From positions 73,740 to 137,739 of the forward strand of contig DASTBU010000043.1 in the NCBI GenBank assembly GCA_035711845.1: a stretch of 64,000 bases of DNA, given 5' to 3'. The notes under the pieces are model-generated. The model saw only the letters and a program-made list of their open reading frames with translations. It had not been told where the DNA came from and did no database searches. How positions within the stretch are numbered: position 1 is the first letter of the stretch; every line of letters begins with the position of its first letter. Of the stretch, positions 52,437-61,649 are shown piece after piece. Source of the stretch: DASTBU01 sp035711845 (GTDB lineage: Bacteria; Acidobacteriota; Vicinamibacteria; Vicinamibacterales; 2-12-FULL-66-21). A program made the position numbers and the translations under genes.

Positions 52437-52465
52437 TTTCAACAGCACCTAATTCCTGTTATACT
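52437..52465 (+). promoter_or_regulatory. dnaN promoter with extended -10
   Basis: TGTTATACT gives an extended -10 (TG at 52457-52458, TATACT at 52460-52465). The -35 TTTCAA (52437-52442) is weak, spacing 17. The ATG of dnaN is 77 bases downstream. Confidence 0.5.
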
Positions 52466-52542
52466 TATTTGTTTCTTAGATCTCCACTTTCAGAAGAGGG
52501 AGCATGCGCCGTCGAGGCGCCTCCCACCGAGGTAATCACCAC

Positions 52543-53658
52543 ATGGAACTGGTCGTCCGCAAAACCGATCTGTTGCGCGAACTGCAATTGTTCCAAGGCA
52601 TCGTCGAGCGGAAGAACACGATTCCCATTCTGGCGAACGTCCTGCTCGAAGCCAACGGCGACGAAGTGAAACTTCTCGCCACGGACCTCGAGGTGGGGTT
52701 GCGGAGTCGTTGTACCGCATCAGTGGCGAAGGGTGGGTCGCTGACGCTGCCTGCGAAGAAACTCTACGAGATCATCAAGGCCCTGCCGGAGACCGACGTT
52801 CGCATCGAAGAGGACAAGAATGGTGTGAAGGTCGCCGCCGATCGCTTCGATTCGCGGATGCAGACGCTTCCGCGCGAGGACTTTCCGTCGCTCCCCGAGG
52901 GCAGCGGAACCTACAGCGCGAGCCTGCCGCGGGAGGTGTTGAAGCAGATGGTCGCGAAGACGCAGTTTGCGATCACCGGCGAAGACACCCGGTATTTCCT
53001 GAACGGCGCGCTCTTCATCCTGCGGCCGGATTCGATGAGCCTTGTGTCGACCGACGGACATCGTCTGGCGCTGGTGACCGTCCCCCGCGAAAAACAGAAG
53101 GGGACGAAACCCGAAGATGAGGTGCGCGTCATCCTTCCACGAAAGACACTGCTCGAGCTGGGCCGCCTGTTGAGCGAGGGGGAAGGGGACATCCAGTACG
53201 AGCGCGGCGAGAATCACCTGTTCTTCGACATCGGCGGCCGATTGTTGATCTCGCGGATGATCGACGGCCAGTTTCCCGCGTTCGAGCGGGTGATCCCGAA
53301 GAGCAACGACAAGCGCGTGGAGTTCGACCGGGATCGTCTGACGAGCGCCGTGAAACGTGTCGCCCTGCTGTCGAACGAGCGGTCGCGGGCCGTCAAGTTC
53401 CAGATCGACAAGGGCAAGGTGGAGATCGCCTCCAGCAGCCCGGAGTTCGGCGAGGCCAGGGAGGCGCTCGTCGTCGACTACACGGCCGCGCCCGTGACGA
53501 TCTGTTTCAACGCGCAGTATGTGCTCGATTTCCTCGGCGTGATCGAAACCGATTCGGTTGCCCTGGAGTTCAAGGACGAGATGAGCCAGGCGGTGATGAA
53601 ACCGATCGGGGCGGAAGGTTACGACTACACGTACGTGATTATGCCGATGAGAATCTAA
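52543..53658 (+). CDS. dnaN: DNA polymerase III beta sliding clamp
   Basis: A 371-residue ring-forming clamp. 'MELVVRKTDLLRELQLFQGIVERKNTIPILANVLLEANG' is the first clamp repeat, 'YFLNGALFILRPDSMSLVSTDGHRLALV' is typical of the second, and the final 'EGYDYTYVIMPMRI' ends in the canonical M-P-M-R. GAGGT nine bases before the ATG at 52543 supports this start over an earlier in-frame ATG. It is followed directly by gyrB; recF is not present between them. Confidence 0.96.
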   Translation: MELVVRKTDLLRELQLFQGIVERKNTIPILANVLLEANGDEVKLLATDLEVGLRSRCTASVAKGGSLTLPAKKLYEIIKALPETDVRIEEDKNGVKVAADRFDSRMQTLPREDFPSLPEGSGTYSASLPREVLKQMVAKTQFAITGEDTRYFLNGALFILRPDSMSLVSTDGHRLALVTVPREKQKGTKPEDEVRVILPRKTLLELGRLLSEGEGDIQYERGENHLFFDIGGRLLISRMIDGQFPAFERVIPKSNDKRVEFDRDRLTSAVKRVALLSNERSRAVKFQIDKGKVEIASSSPEFGEAREALVVDYTAAPVTICFNAQYVLDFLGVIETDSVALEFKDEMSQAVMKPIGAEGYDYTYVIMPMRI

Positions 53659-53660
53659 CC

Positions 53661-53760
53661 ATCGAGCGATCGAGCGATCGAGCGATCGAGTGATCGAGTG
53701 ATCGAGTGATGGGATGGGGCGATTGGCCGATCGGGTGATCGCGCGATCGAGCGATTCACT
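53661..53760. repeat. Octamer array (ATCGAGYG) filling the dnaN-gyrB gap
   Basis: ATCGAGCG three times and ATCGAGTG three times (53661-53708) are followed by diverged units: ATGGGATG, then ATTGGCCG, ATCGGGTG, ATCGCGCG and ATCGAGCG (53722-53753). It occupies almost all of the 111-base gap and ends nine bases before the gyrB ATG. The unit matches the array beside the sigma factor gene. Confidence 0.85.
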
Positions 53761-53769
53761 ATTTCACTG

Positions 53770-56409
53770 ATGTCACAATTCGAATCCCAGAACGACGAGC
53801 CTCAGCAGGCTGCCGGCGCGGACGCTGCGATCGAGCGCGCTGCCGCGGATGCCGTGAGCGGAAACGGCTCGGGCAGCGACGACTACGGTGCGGACAAGAT
53901 CAAGGTCCTCGAAGGCCTCGAGGCCGTGCGCAAGCGGCCCGCCATGTACATCGGGTCGACCGGGCCGTCCGGCCTCCACCACCTCGTCTACGAGATTGTC
54001 GACAACTCGATCGACGAGGCGCTCGCCGGCTTCTGCAACCAGGTCAACGTCACCCTCCACATCGACAATTCGGTGACGGTCGTGGACAACGGCCGTGGCA
54101 TTCCTGTCGATCGCCACACGAGCGGCCGCTCCGCGGCAGAGGTCGTGCTCACGGTGCTGCACGCCGGCGGCAAGTTCGACAACGACAGCTACAAGGTGTC
54201 GGGAGGTTTGCACGGCGTGGGCGTGTCTGTCGTGAATGCGCTCGCGGAAACGCTCGATCTGGAGATCTGGCGCAACGGGGAGGTCTACAAGCAGAGCTAC
54301 GAGCGCGGCACTCCCGCGGGGGAGATCGAGGTCACCGGCACGACGAAGAAGCGCGGGACGAAGATCACCTTCAAGCCCGACTCGCAGATTTTCGAGACCA
54401 TCGAGTTCAGCTTCGACGTCCTCGCGCAGCGGCTGCGCGAGCTGGCCTTCCTCAACGGTGGCGTGACGATCACCATTGACGACGAGCGCGACGGGAAGAG
54501 CCACAAGTTCCTGTACGAAGGGGGCATCAATTCCTTCGTGCAATACCTGAACCTCAACAAGGCCGTCGTCAACGACAAGCCGATTTACATGCATGGCGAG
54601 AAGGACGGCATCGACGTCGAGATCTCGCTGCAGTGGAACGACGTGTACTCCGAGACGGTCTACACGTTCGCCAACAACATCAACACCCACGAGGGCGGCA
54701 CGCACCTGTCCGGTTTCCGCTCCGCGCTGACGCGGACGATCAACTACTACGCCAGCCGCAACAACCTGGCGAAGGACCTGAAGGATGCGAGCATCAGCGG
54801 CGACGACATCCGCGAAGGCCTCACCGCCGTCATCAGCGTCAAGATCCCGCGGCCGCAGTTCGAGGGCCAGACCAAGACGAAGCTGGGCAACACCGAAGTC
54901 AAGGGTATCGTCGAAGCGATCGTCAACGACAAGCTCGGCGCGTTCCTCGAGCAGACCCCGGCCGTGGCCCGCAAGGTGATTGCCAAGGCCGTCGACGCCG
55001 CCCGCGCGCGCGAGGCCGCGCGCAAGGCACGCGATCTCGTGCGCCGTAAGGGCGCGCTCGACAACAGTTCGCTTCCCGGCAAGCTGGCGGATTGCCAGGA
55101 GCGCGACCCGGCGCTGAGCGAGATCTACATCGTCGAGGGCGAGTCCGCCGGCGGGTCGGCCAAGCAGGGGCGCGATCGCCGGTTCCAGGCGATCCTGCCC
55201 ATCAAGGGGAAGATTCTGAACGTCGAGCGGGCCCGCTTCGACAAGATGCTGAGCAGCGACGAGATCAAGACCATGATCGCGGCGCTCGGCTGCGGGATCG
55301 GCGCCGACGACTTCGATGCCGACAAGATCCGCTACCACCGCATCATCATCATGACCGACGCGGACGTGGACGGATCGCACATCCGGACGCTGCTGCTGAC
55401 GTTCTTCTACCGGCAGATGCGGCAACTGGTCGAGCGTGGCTACATCTACATCGCCCAGCCGCCCCTGTTCCGGGCCAAGCGCGGCCGGAGCGAGGTGTTC
55501 ATCCGGGACGAGCGCGCGCTCGAGACCTGGCTGATTCGGCGCGCGATCGAATCGCGCGTGGTGAAGCTGCCCGACGGAACCGAGATGAGCGGCACCGAGC
55601 TCGAGCACAAGCTCGAGAAGCTGATCGCGTTCCGGAAATTCCTTCAGATCGTGGAACGCCGCGGTCCGTCGAGAGATGTCGTGATGGCGATGCTCGAAGC
55701 CGACGCGAAGGACAAGGCGTTCTTCTCGGACAGAACGAGGGTCGAGGCCTTGGCCCGGACGCTCGGTACACGAGTTCGTACGGTGACCGTGCAGCTCGAC
55801 GAGGAACACCAGGCTTTCGCGCTGGCCATCGAGGACCGAAGCGGCGGGTATCCGCGGCACCACCGGCTCGATCAGGATTTCGTGACGACGGGCGAGTTCC
55901 GCACGCTGGCCTCCACCTACCAGGACGTGAAGGGTATCCGCGGGCCGATGGTGGTCAAGACCACGGCGGCGGCCGAGCCGGACGACGCGGCGTCCGAAGG
56001 CGGCGCCGCGGCGAACGAGACCGCGATCGGCGGAGCACCACTCGACGAGGCCACGAGGCTTGCCGCCGAACCCAAGCCGCTCGACGCCTCGACGGGGCCG
56101 AAACAGGCGCCCAGGGCCGTCCGCGACGGCGAGGTCCGCGTGGAGTCGCTCCACGAGCTCGTCGAGTTCTTTACCGCCGCCGGCAAGAAGGGCGTCGCGA
56201 TCAATCGCTACAAGGGCCTCGGCGAGATGAACCCCGACACGTTGTGGGCCACGACCATGAACCCGGAAACCCGCACGCTCGCGCAGGTGCGCGCCGAGGA
56301 TCACATGGAGGCCGACCTGATGTTCACCACGCTGATGGGCGATCAGGTCGAGCCCCGGCGCAAGTTCATCGAGGACAACGCTCTGGATGTGAAGAATCTG
56401 GATATCTGA
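53770..56409 (+). CDS. gyrB: DNA gyrase subunit B
   Basis: An 879-residue ATPase subunit of gyrase. The GHKL ATP site (YEIVDNSIDEALAG... DNGRGIPVDRH... GLHGVGVSVVNAL), the transducer domain and the TOPRIM domain (IVEGESAGGSAKQGRDR... MTDADVDGSHIRTLLLTF) are intact. It is longer than E. coli GyrB because of a disordered Ala/Glu/Pro-rich insert at about residues 735-790 (AAAEPDDAASEGGAAANE...), before the conserved C-terminus (GVAINRYKGLGEMNPDTLWATTMNPETRTL). The first 35 residues are also low-complexity. There is no Shine-Dalgarno before the ATG; the octamer array occupies that place. Confidence 0.97.
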   Translation: MSQFESQNDEPQQAAGADAAIERAAADAVSGNGSGSDDYGADKIKVLEGLEAVRKRPAMYIGSTGPSGLHHLVYEIVDNSIDEALAGFCNQVNVTLHIDNSVTVVDNGRGIPVDRHTSGRSAAEVVLTVLHAGGKFDNDSYKVSGGLHGVGVSVVNALAETLDLEIWRNGEVYKQSYERGTPAGEIEVTGTTKKRGTKITFKPDSQIFETIEFSFDVLAQRLRELAFLNGGVTITIDDERDGKSHKFLYEGGINSFVQYLNLNKAVVNDKPIYMHGEKDGIDVEISLQWNDVYSETVYTFANNINTHEGGTHLSGFRSALTRTINYYASRNNLAKDLKDASISGDDIREGLTAVISVKIPRPQFEGQTKTKLGNTEVKGIVEAIVNDKLGAFLEQTPAVARKVIAKAVDAARAREAARKARDLVRRKGALDNSSLPGKLADCQERDPALSEIYIVEGESAGGSAKQGRDRRFQAILPIKGKILNVERARFDKMLSSDEIKTMIAALGCGIGADDFDADKIRYHRIIIMTDADVDGSHIRTLLLTFFYRQMRQLVERGYIYIAQPPLFRAKRGRSEVFIRDERALETWLIRRAIESRVVKLPDGTEMSGTELEHKLEKLIAFRKFLQIVERRGPSRDVVMAMLEADAKDKAFFSDRTRVEALARTLGTRVRTVTVQLDEEHQAFALAIEDRSGGYPRHHRLDQDFVTTGEFRTLASTYQDVKGIRGPMVVKTTAAAEPDDAASEGGAAANETAIGGAPLDEATRLAAEPKPLDASTGPKQAPRAVRDGEVRVESLHELVEFFTAAGKKGVAINRYKGLGEMNPDTLWATTMNPETRTLAQVRAEDHMEADLMFTTLMGDQVEPRRKFIEDNALDVKNLDI

Positions 56410-56469
56410 GCCCGAGCCCCGAGTCCCGAGCCCCGAGTCCCGAGCCCCAAGCCCCGAGCCCCAAGCCCC
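56408..56469. repeat. Heptamer array (GAGCCCC) between gyrB and gyrA
   Basis: Nine contiguous units with a clean 7-bp period after the first six-base unit: GAGCCC, GAGCCCC, GAGTCCC, GAGCCCC, GAGTCCC, GAGCCCC, AAGCCCC, GAGCCCC, AAGCCCC. The gyrB stop codon (56407-56409) overlaps the first unit, and the gyrA ATG is 13 bases after the last. Confidence 0.9.
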
Positions 56470-56482
56470 GATAGATTGCACA

Positions 56483-59035
56483 ATGACCGAATTCGCCGCC
56501 AGCAAAGTTCCCGTCAACATCGAAGACGAGATGAAGCGCTCGTACATGGATTACGCCATGAGCGTAATCATCGGGCGAGCGCTGCCCGACGTCCGTGACG
56601 GCCTGAAGCCGGCGCACCGCCGCGTGCTCTACGGCATGCGCACGATGGGGCTCGGGTCGAACCGCGCCTACCGCAAGTGCGCGAAGATCGTCGGCGAGGT
56701 GATGGGCAACTATCACCCGCACGGCGACGCCTCGATCTACGACACGCTCGTCCGCCTCGCTCAGGACTTCAACATGCGGTATCCCCTGGTGGACGGCCAG
56801 GGGAATTTCGGGTCGGTTGACGGCGATCCGCCGGCGGCGATGCGCTATACCGAGGCCAGGCTCCAGGCGCTCGCCGACGAGATGATGACGGACCTCGACA
56901 AGGAGACCGTCGATTTCGTCCCGAACTACGACGAGACGACCGAGGAACCGACCGTCCTTCCCACGACGTTCCCGAACCTGCTCGTCAACGGATCGGCGGG
57001 CATCGCCGTCGGCATGGCGACGAACATCCCGCCGCACAACATGCGCGAGGTCATCGACGGGGTGATCGCCCTCGTCGAGCTCAAAGGGCAGTCCCGCGAG
57101 ACACGGCTCAAGGCGCTGCTCAAGACAATCCCCGGGCCCGATTTCCCGACGGGGGGCGCCATCATCGGGCGGCAGGGCATCTTCCAGGCGTACAGCACGG
57201 GCCGCGGCGCGATCACGCTGCGGGCGAAGGCGGCCATCGAGGAGTCGAAGAAGGGTGACAAGGTCTCCCTTGTCATCACCGAGATTCCGTATCAGGTCAA
57301 CAAGAAGCGCCTGCTCGAGAACATCGCCGACCTGGTGCGCGAGAAGACGATCGAAGGCATCTCCGACCTGCGCGACGAGTCCGATCGCGAGGGCATGCGG
57401 ATCGTCATCGAGTTGAAACGGGGCGAAGTGCCGGAGGTGATCCTCAACAACCTCTACAAGCACACGCAGCTGCAATCCACCTTCGGCATCATCATGCTCG
57501 CCATCGTCGGCGGCCGTCCGCGGGTGCTGCCGCTCGTGGATATCGTCGACCAGTTCATCGACTTCAGGCGCGAGATCGTCAGACGGCGGACCGAGTTCGA
57601 GTTGAGGAAGGCCGAGGCGCGCGCGCATATCCTCGAGGGGCTCAAAATCGCCCTCGACCATCTCGACGAGGTCATCAGGCTCATTCGCGGGTCGAAGAAC
57701 CCCGCGGAAGCCCGCGACGGGCTGATGACCCAGTTCGAGCTGTCGCAGGTCCAGGCCCAGGCGATCCTCGACATGCAGCTGCAACGCCTGACCGGCCTCG
57801 AGCGCCAGAAAGTCGTCGACGAGCTCGCGGAGCTGCTGAAGACCATCGAGCGGCTGCGCGCGATTCTCTCGAGCGATGCGCTCCTGATGGGAGTGGTTCT
57901 CGGCGAGCTCGCAGGCGTTCGCGACAGGTACACCGACGAGCGCCGCACCACGATCATCGAAGAGAGCGGGGAGCTGCGGATCGAAGACCTGATCGCCGAC
58001 GAGGACATGGCGATCACCGTGACGAGCACCGGCTACATCAAGCGCACGCCGATTTCGACCTACCGCATGCAGCGGCGCGGCGGCAAGGGCCGCATCGGAA
58101 TGCGGACCAGGGAAGAGGACTTCGTCAGCCACCTCTTCGTCGCGTCCGCCCATTCGTACATCATGATTTTCTCGGACCGCGGCCGGGCGTACTGGCTCAA
58201 GGTGCACGAGATTCCGGACGTCGGGCCGGGCGGTAAGGGCAAGGCGATCGCTAACCTCGTGTCCATGGAAGAGGGAGAGCGGATCGCCGCGCTGCTCGCG
58301 GTCAGGGAGTGGCCGAAGGAAGACGGAAAGCAGTTCGTCGTCATGGGCACCCGCAAGGGCATCATCAAGAAGACGGACCTGACATCGTTCAGCAACCCGC
58401 GCGCCGGCGGCATTATCGCCATGGGGGTCGAAGAAGGCGACTCGGTGATTGCCGTCGAGATGTCGGACGGCACGGAGCAGATCTTCCTCGGTACGCGCGA
58501 TGGCATGGCGATCCGCTTTCCCGAAACCGACGTGCGCGCCATGGGACGCGCCGCGTACGGCGTGCGCGGCATCAGCCTGCGGGCCGGCGACGAAGTGGTG
58601 GCGATGGATGTCGTGCGCGAGGGAGGCACGATGCTGACCGTGACCGAGAACGGCTTCGGAAAGCGCACAGAGCTCGAGGAATACCGCCTGCAGTCGCGCG
58701 GCGGCATCGGGATCATCAACATCCAGACCAGCGACCGAAACGGCAAGGTCGTCGGCATCGCCTACGTGCACGACGACGACGAACTGATGCTGATCACGCA
58801 GCAGGGCAAGATCCTGCGGATGGTCGCACGGGGTGTGCGGTCCATCGGTCGCGCCACACAGGGCGTCCGGCTGATCGGCATGGAGGAAGGCGACCAGGTC
58901 GTCTCCGTCGCCAAGCTCGCCGAGCGCGAGGAGGACGAGAACGGCAACGGCAGCGGCTCGGAGCCAGGCCCGGCGGATTCGTCGCCGCCGGCGGCGGATG
59001 TTCCGCCCTCGGACGAGGAGCCGCCGACGATGTAG
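56483..59035 (+). CDS. gyrA: DNA gyrase subunit A
   Basis: An 850-residue breakage-reunion subunit. The catalytic tyrosine is Y122 (AAMRYTEARL). The quinolone-determining region reads H80-G-D-A-S-I-Y-D87, with alanine at the position of E. coli Ser83, as in some other phyla. The C-terminal beta-pinwheel has six repeats, with the GyrA box 'QRRGGKGRIG' at about 527-536. The last 35 residues are an acidic, Ser/Pro-rich tail. There is no Shine-Dalgarno at the start; the heptamer array ends just upstream. Confidence 0.97.
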   Translation: MTEFAASKVPVNIEDEMKRSYMDYAMSVIIGRALPDVRDGLKPAHRRVLYGMRTMGLGSNRAYRKCAKIVGEVMGNYHPHGDASIYDTLVRLAQDFNMRYPLVDGQGNFGSVDGDPPAAMRYTEARLQALADEMMTDLDKETVDFVPNYDETTEEPTVLPTTFPNLLVNGSAGIAVGMATNIPPHNMREVIDGVIALVELKGQSRETRLKALLKTIPGPDFPTGGAIIGRQGIFQAYSTGRGAITLRAKAAIEESKKGDKVSLVITEIPYQVNKKRLLENIADLVREKTIEGISDLRDESDREGMRIVIELKRGEVPEVILNNLYKHTQLQSTFGIIMLAIVGGRPRVLPLVDIVDQFIDFRREIVRRRTEFELRKAEARAHILEGLKIALDHLDEVIRLIRGSKNPAEARDGLMTQFELSQVQAQAILDMQLQRLTGLERQKVVDELAELLKTIERLRAILSSDALLMGVVLGELAGVRDRYTDERRTTIIEESGELRIEDLIADEDMAITVTSTGYIKRTPISTYRMQRRGGKGRIGMRTREEDFVSHLFVASAHSYIMIFSDRGRAYWLKVHEIPDVGPGGKGKAIANLVSMEEGERIAALLAVREWPKEDGKQFVVMGTRKGIIKKTDLTSFSNPRAGGIIAMGVEEGDSVIAVEMSDGTEQIFLGTRDGMAIRFPETDVRAMGRAAYGVRGISLRAGDEVVAMDVVREGGTMLTVTENGFGKRTELEEYRLQSRGGIGIINIQTSDRNGKVVGIAYVHDDDELMLITQQGKILRMVARGVRSIGRATQGVRLIGMEEGDQVVSVAKLAEREEDENGNGSGSEPGPADSSPPAADVPPSDEEPPTM

Positions 59036-59073
59036 CGAGGCTCCTCGACGCCCGGTTGAACCAGCCCACTCCC

Positions 59074-59138
59074 GACACGATGCACCGATGACGCGATGAA
59101 CACCTCTTCTCAGGGAGAGGCATCGAGTGCATCGTGTC
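59074..59138. terminator. Bidirectional hairpin between gyrA and pcrA
   Basis: GACACGATGCACCGATG (59074-59090) pairs with CATCGAGTGCATCGTGTC (59121-59138) with one bulge. The 30-base loop contains a second stem CCTCT/AGAGG. It lies between the stops of two convergent genes and probably ends transcription from both sides, although no T tract follows. Confidence 0.5.
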
Positions 59139-59187
59139 ATCTTCCCATCGTGGAACAGCCGTCGGCAGCTGGACGGCTCCGCTGCGG

Positions 59188-61464
59188 TCAGGCGAGTTCC
59201 AGTTTGGCGTACCTGGCGAGCAGCTTCTTCACGCCGACCGTATTGAAGCGGACGGTGATCTTCAGGTCGTCGCCGTGCTCCTCGACGTCGACGACGTTCC
59301 CAATCCCGAACTGCGGATGGCGCACGCGCATTCCCGGCCGAACGCCGGTTGCGGACTGATCTTCCTGTTCGTACGCATATGTCGCCCCGGTTTCCCTGAA
59401 TCGCCCGCCGCGCCCTTTGCGGCCGTAGGGGTTCGTCCGGAACTCGTAGTGGCTGTGAGTGAAACTGCCCGGGTACGGAGAGGCATGACTCGGCGCGATC
59501 CGTTCGACCAGCTCCGGCGGGATCTCGTCCAGGAATCGGGACGGTTCGGTCGACTGGTATTCGCCGAACACACGACGCCGCGCGGCGCTGGTCAGCACCA
59601 GCTGTGACTGTGCCCGCGTCATCCCCACGTAGCAGAGGCGGCGCTCCTCTTCGATTTCCTCCTCGTCGTCGCTCGAGCGCGAGTGCGGAAACAGCCCTTC
59701 CTCGAGCCCGGCGATGACCACGAGCGGGAACTCCAGCCCCTTCGCGGCGTGCATGGTCATCAGCCAGACGCGTGCGTCGCGTGTGCCCGATTCCTCGTCG
59801 GCTTCCGACAGCAGGGAGAGCCGGTCCACGAACCCTCCGAGCGACGGCTCGGGCTCGCGAAGTTCGTACTCCCTGGCAGCCGACACGAGCTCCATCAGGT
59901 TCTCGAGCCGTTCGTTCGCCTCCTCGCTGTTCTCGTCGCGCAGCGCTTTCAGGTAGCCCGTCTGGTCGAGTGTCTTTCCAAGCGCGATCGACACCGGCTC
60001 GTGGCGGGCGACCTCCGAGAGGTTCACCACGAGGTCGCGAAAAGCCCGCAGCGAAGCCACCGCCCGCGACGCCAGCATGCCTTCGTCCACGCCGTAGACG
60101 AGCCTCGCCCAGAGCGAGCGCGCGGAGGAAATCTCCTGGAGCCCCGCGGCCAGGAGCGGCGGCGCGCCGGCCCGGACGGCGTCCGGATCGATCGCCTGCA
60201 GCGAGTCCATCACGCCCTTCCCGATGCCGCGCGCAGGCACGTTGATCACCCGCCGCAGGCTCACATCGTCGTGCGGGTTGATGATCAGCTTCAGAAAGGC
60301 GAGCGCGTCCTTGATTTCCTTGCGCTCGTAGAACCGGACGCCGCCGATGATCTTGTAAGGGATGGCCTCGCGCATCAGCGAGTCCTCGATCGCCCGCGAC
60401 TGCGCGTTGGTCCGGTAGAGCACCGCCATCATCGAGTCGACGTCGGCCGTCCGCGCATCTTTGATGGTGCGGACGATGAAGTCAGCCTCCTCGAGCTCGT
60501 CTCCGCCGCGGAAGTAGACCACGCGTGCGCCGCCCTTGCGGTCGGTCCACAGCCGCTTGTCCTTCCGGTTGCGGTTCTGGCGGATCACGGCCGAGGCGGC
60601 GTCCAGGATCACCTGCGTCGAGCGGTAGTTCTGCTCGAGGCGAACGACCGGGGCTTCGGGGATGTCGTGCTCGAAGTCGAGGATGTTCTTCAGGTCCGCG
60701 CCGCGCCATTTGTAGATGGACTGGTCGGGGTCCCCGACCACCGCGAGGTTGCGGTGGACCTCCGCCAGACGCCGAATCAGCAGGTACTGCGGCCGGTTCG
60801 TGTCCTGGTACTCGTCGACCATCACGTAGCGGAACTTCCGGGCGTAGAACTCCCGCACCTGCTGTGACGATTCGAACAGTTCGACCGTCTTCAGCAGGAG
60901 GTCGTCGAAGTCGAGCGCGTTCGAGTCCCGAAGCGCGCCGAGATACCGCTCGTAGACCTTCGCGATCTGCTCGTCGCGGATGTTGTAGGTGCCGCGAAGG
61001 GCGTCGGGCCCCTCCATCCGGTTCTTCGCCTGGCTGATCCTGGCGAGCGCCATGCGCGGCGGTACGAACTTGTCGTCGACGTTCAGCTCGCGGAGCGCCT
61101 GCTTGACGACGGCGACCTGATCGGAGGAGTCGTAGATGACGAAGTCGCGGGAGAGCCCGATTTTCGGCGCCTCCCGCCGAAGGAGCCGCGCGCACAGCGC
61201 ATGAAACGTCGAGAGCCAGATCCCGTTGCAGTCCTCGCCGATGAGCGCCTCGACACGCTCGCGCATCTCGCCCGCGGCCTTGTTCGTGAACGTGACCGCC
61301 AGCACCTGGTCCCGCTCGGCGTGCCCGTCGCCAATGAGGTAGGCGATCCGAAACGTGATGACGCGTGTTTTTCCCGAGCCGGCTCCAGCCAGGATGAGGA
61401 GCGGCCCTTCGCGATGGAGCACGGCTTCGCGCTGTTCGGGATTGAGCTTCGAGAGGAAGTCCAT
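59188..61464 (-). CDS. pcrA: ATP-dependent DNA helicase PcrA/UvrD
   Basis: A 758-residue superfamily 1A helicase acting in nucleotide-excision repair and replication restart. 'LNPEQREAVLHREGPLLILAGAGSGKTRVITFRIAYLI' holds the Q motif and Walker A. 'VMVDEYQDTNRPQYLL' is motif II, 'VVGDPDQSIYKWRGAD' motif III, 'LEQNYRSTQ' motif IV, and 'WLMTMHAAKGLEFPLVVIAGLEEGLFPH' and 'EEERRLCYVGMTRAQ' motifs V and VI. The C-terminal Tudor-like domain that binds RNA polymerase is present (GMRVRHPQFGIGNVVDVEEHGDDLKITVRF). PcrA and UvrD cannot be told apart by eye. Confidence 0.95.
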   Translation of the reverse strand: MDFLSKLNPEQREAVLHREGPLLILAGAGSGKTRVITFRIAYLIGDGHAERDQVLAVTFTNKAAGEMRERVEALIGEDCNGIWLSTFHALCARLLRREAPKIGLSRDFVIYDSSDQVAVVKQALRELNVDDKFVPPRMALARISQAKNRMEGPDALRGTYNIRDEQIAKVYERYLGALRDSNALDFDDLLLKTVELFESSQQVREFYARKFRYVMVDEYQDTNRPQYLLIRRLAEVHRNLAVVGDPDQSIYKWRGADLKNILDFEHDIPEAPVVRLEQNYRSTQVILDAASAVIRQNRNRKDKRLWTDRKGGARVVYFRGGDELEEADFIVRTIKDARTADVDSMMAVLYRTNAQSRAIEDSLMREAIPYKIIGGVRFYERKEIKDALAFLKLIINPHDDVSLRRVINVPARGIGKGVMDSLQAIDPDAVRAGAPPLLAAGLQEISSARSLWARLVYGVDEGMLASRAVASLRAFRDLVVNLSEVARHEPVSIALGKTLDQTGYLKALRDENSEEANERLENLMELVSAAREYELREPEPSLGGFVDRLSLLSEADEESGTRDARVWLMTMHAAKGLEFPLVVIAGLEEGLFPHSRSSDDEEEIEEERRLCYVGMTRAQSQLVLTSAARRRVFGEYQSTEPSRFLDEIPPELVERIAPSHASPYPGSFTHSHYEFRTNPYGRKGRGGRFRETGATYAYEQEDQSATGVRPGMRVRHPQFGIGNVVDVEEHGDDLKITVRFNTVGVKKLLARYAKLELA

Positions 61465-61499
61465 TGGAAGAGGCTAAACAAGTATAGCTGTCGGGGGGC

Positions 61500-61544
61500 G
61501 GGGCTCGGGGCTCGGGGGCTCGGGACTCGGGGCTCGCGGGACTC
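61500..61544. repeat. Heptamer array (GGGGCTC, the complement of GAGCCCC) upstream of pcrA
   Basis: Six degenerate units of 7-9 bp (GGGGCTC, GGGGCTC, GGGGGCTC, GGGACTC, GGGGCTC, GCGGGACTC). Read in the direction of pcrA it is GAGYCCC, the same unit and orientation as at gyrA and leuC. It begins 35 bases before the pcrA start codon. Confidence 0.8.
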
Positions 61545-61649
61545 GGGGGGATCGGTTATTGCCTCCGGGCGTCTCGAGAGGCTCCTAAGTCATGAGGGCC
61601 CAGGCCGGCAGTGCAGCTCTTGCGTAGCCACTTCGCGCCGGCAGTTGTC

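Larger units (their letters stand above)
52255..52542. other. dnaA-dnaN spacer with a DnaA-like box and AT-rich segment
   Basis: A single TTTTCCACA at 52276-52284 and an AT-rich stretch from about 52395 to 52495 occur here. It is an alternative or second part of the origin. It also holds the dnaN promoter. Confidence 0.45.

Noticed and set aside
53773..59140. Two very long minus-strand open frames (each over 900 codons) opposite gyrB and gyrA
   Set aside because: They are antisense shadows caused by high GC and codon bias; gyrB and gyrA are unambiguous and the antisense products have shadow-like His/Arg/Asp composition without any domain.
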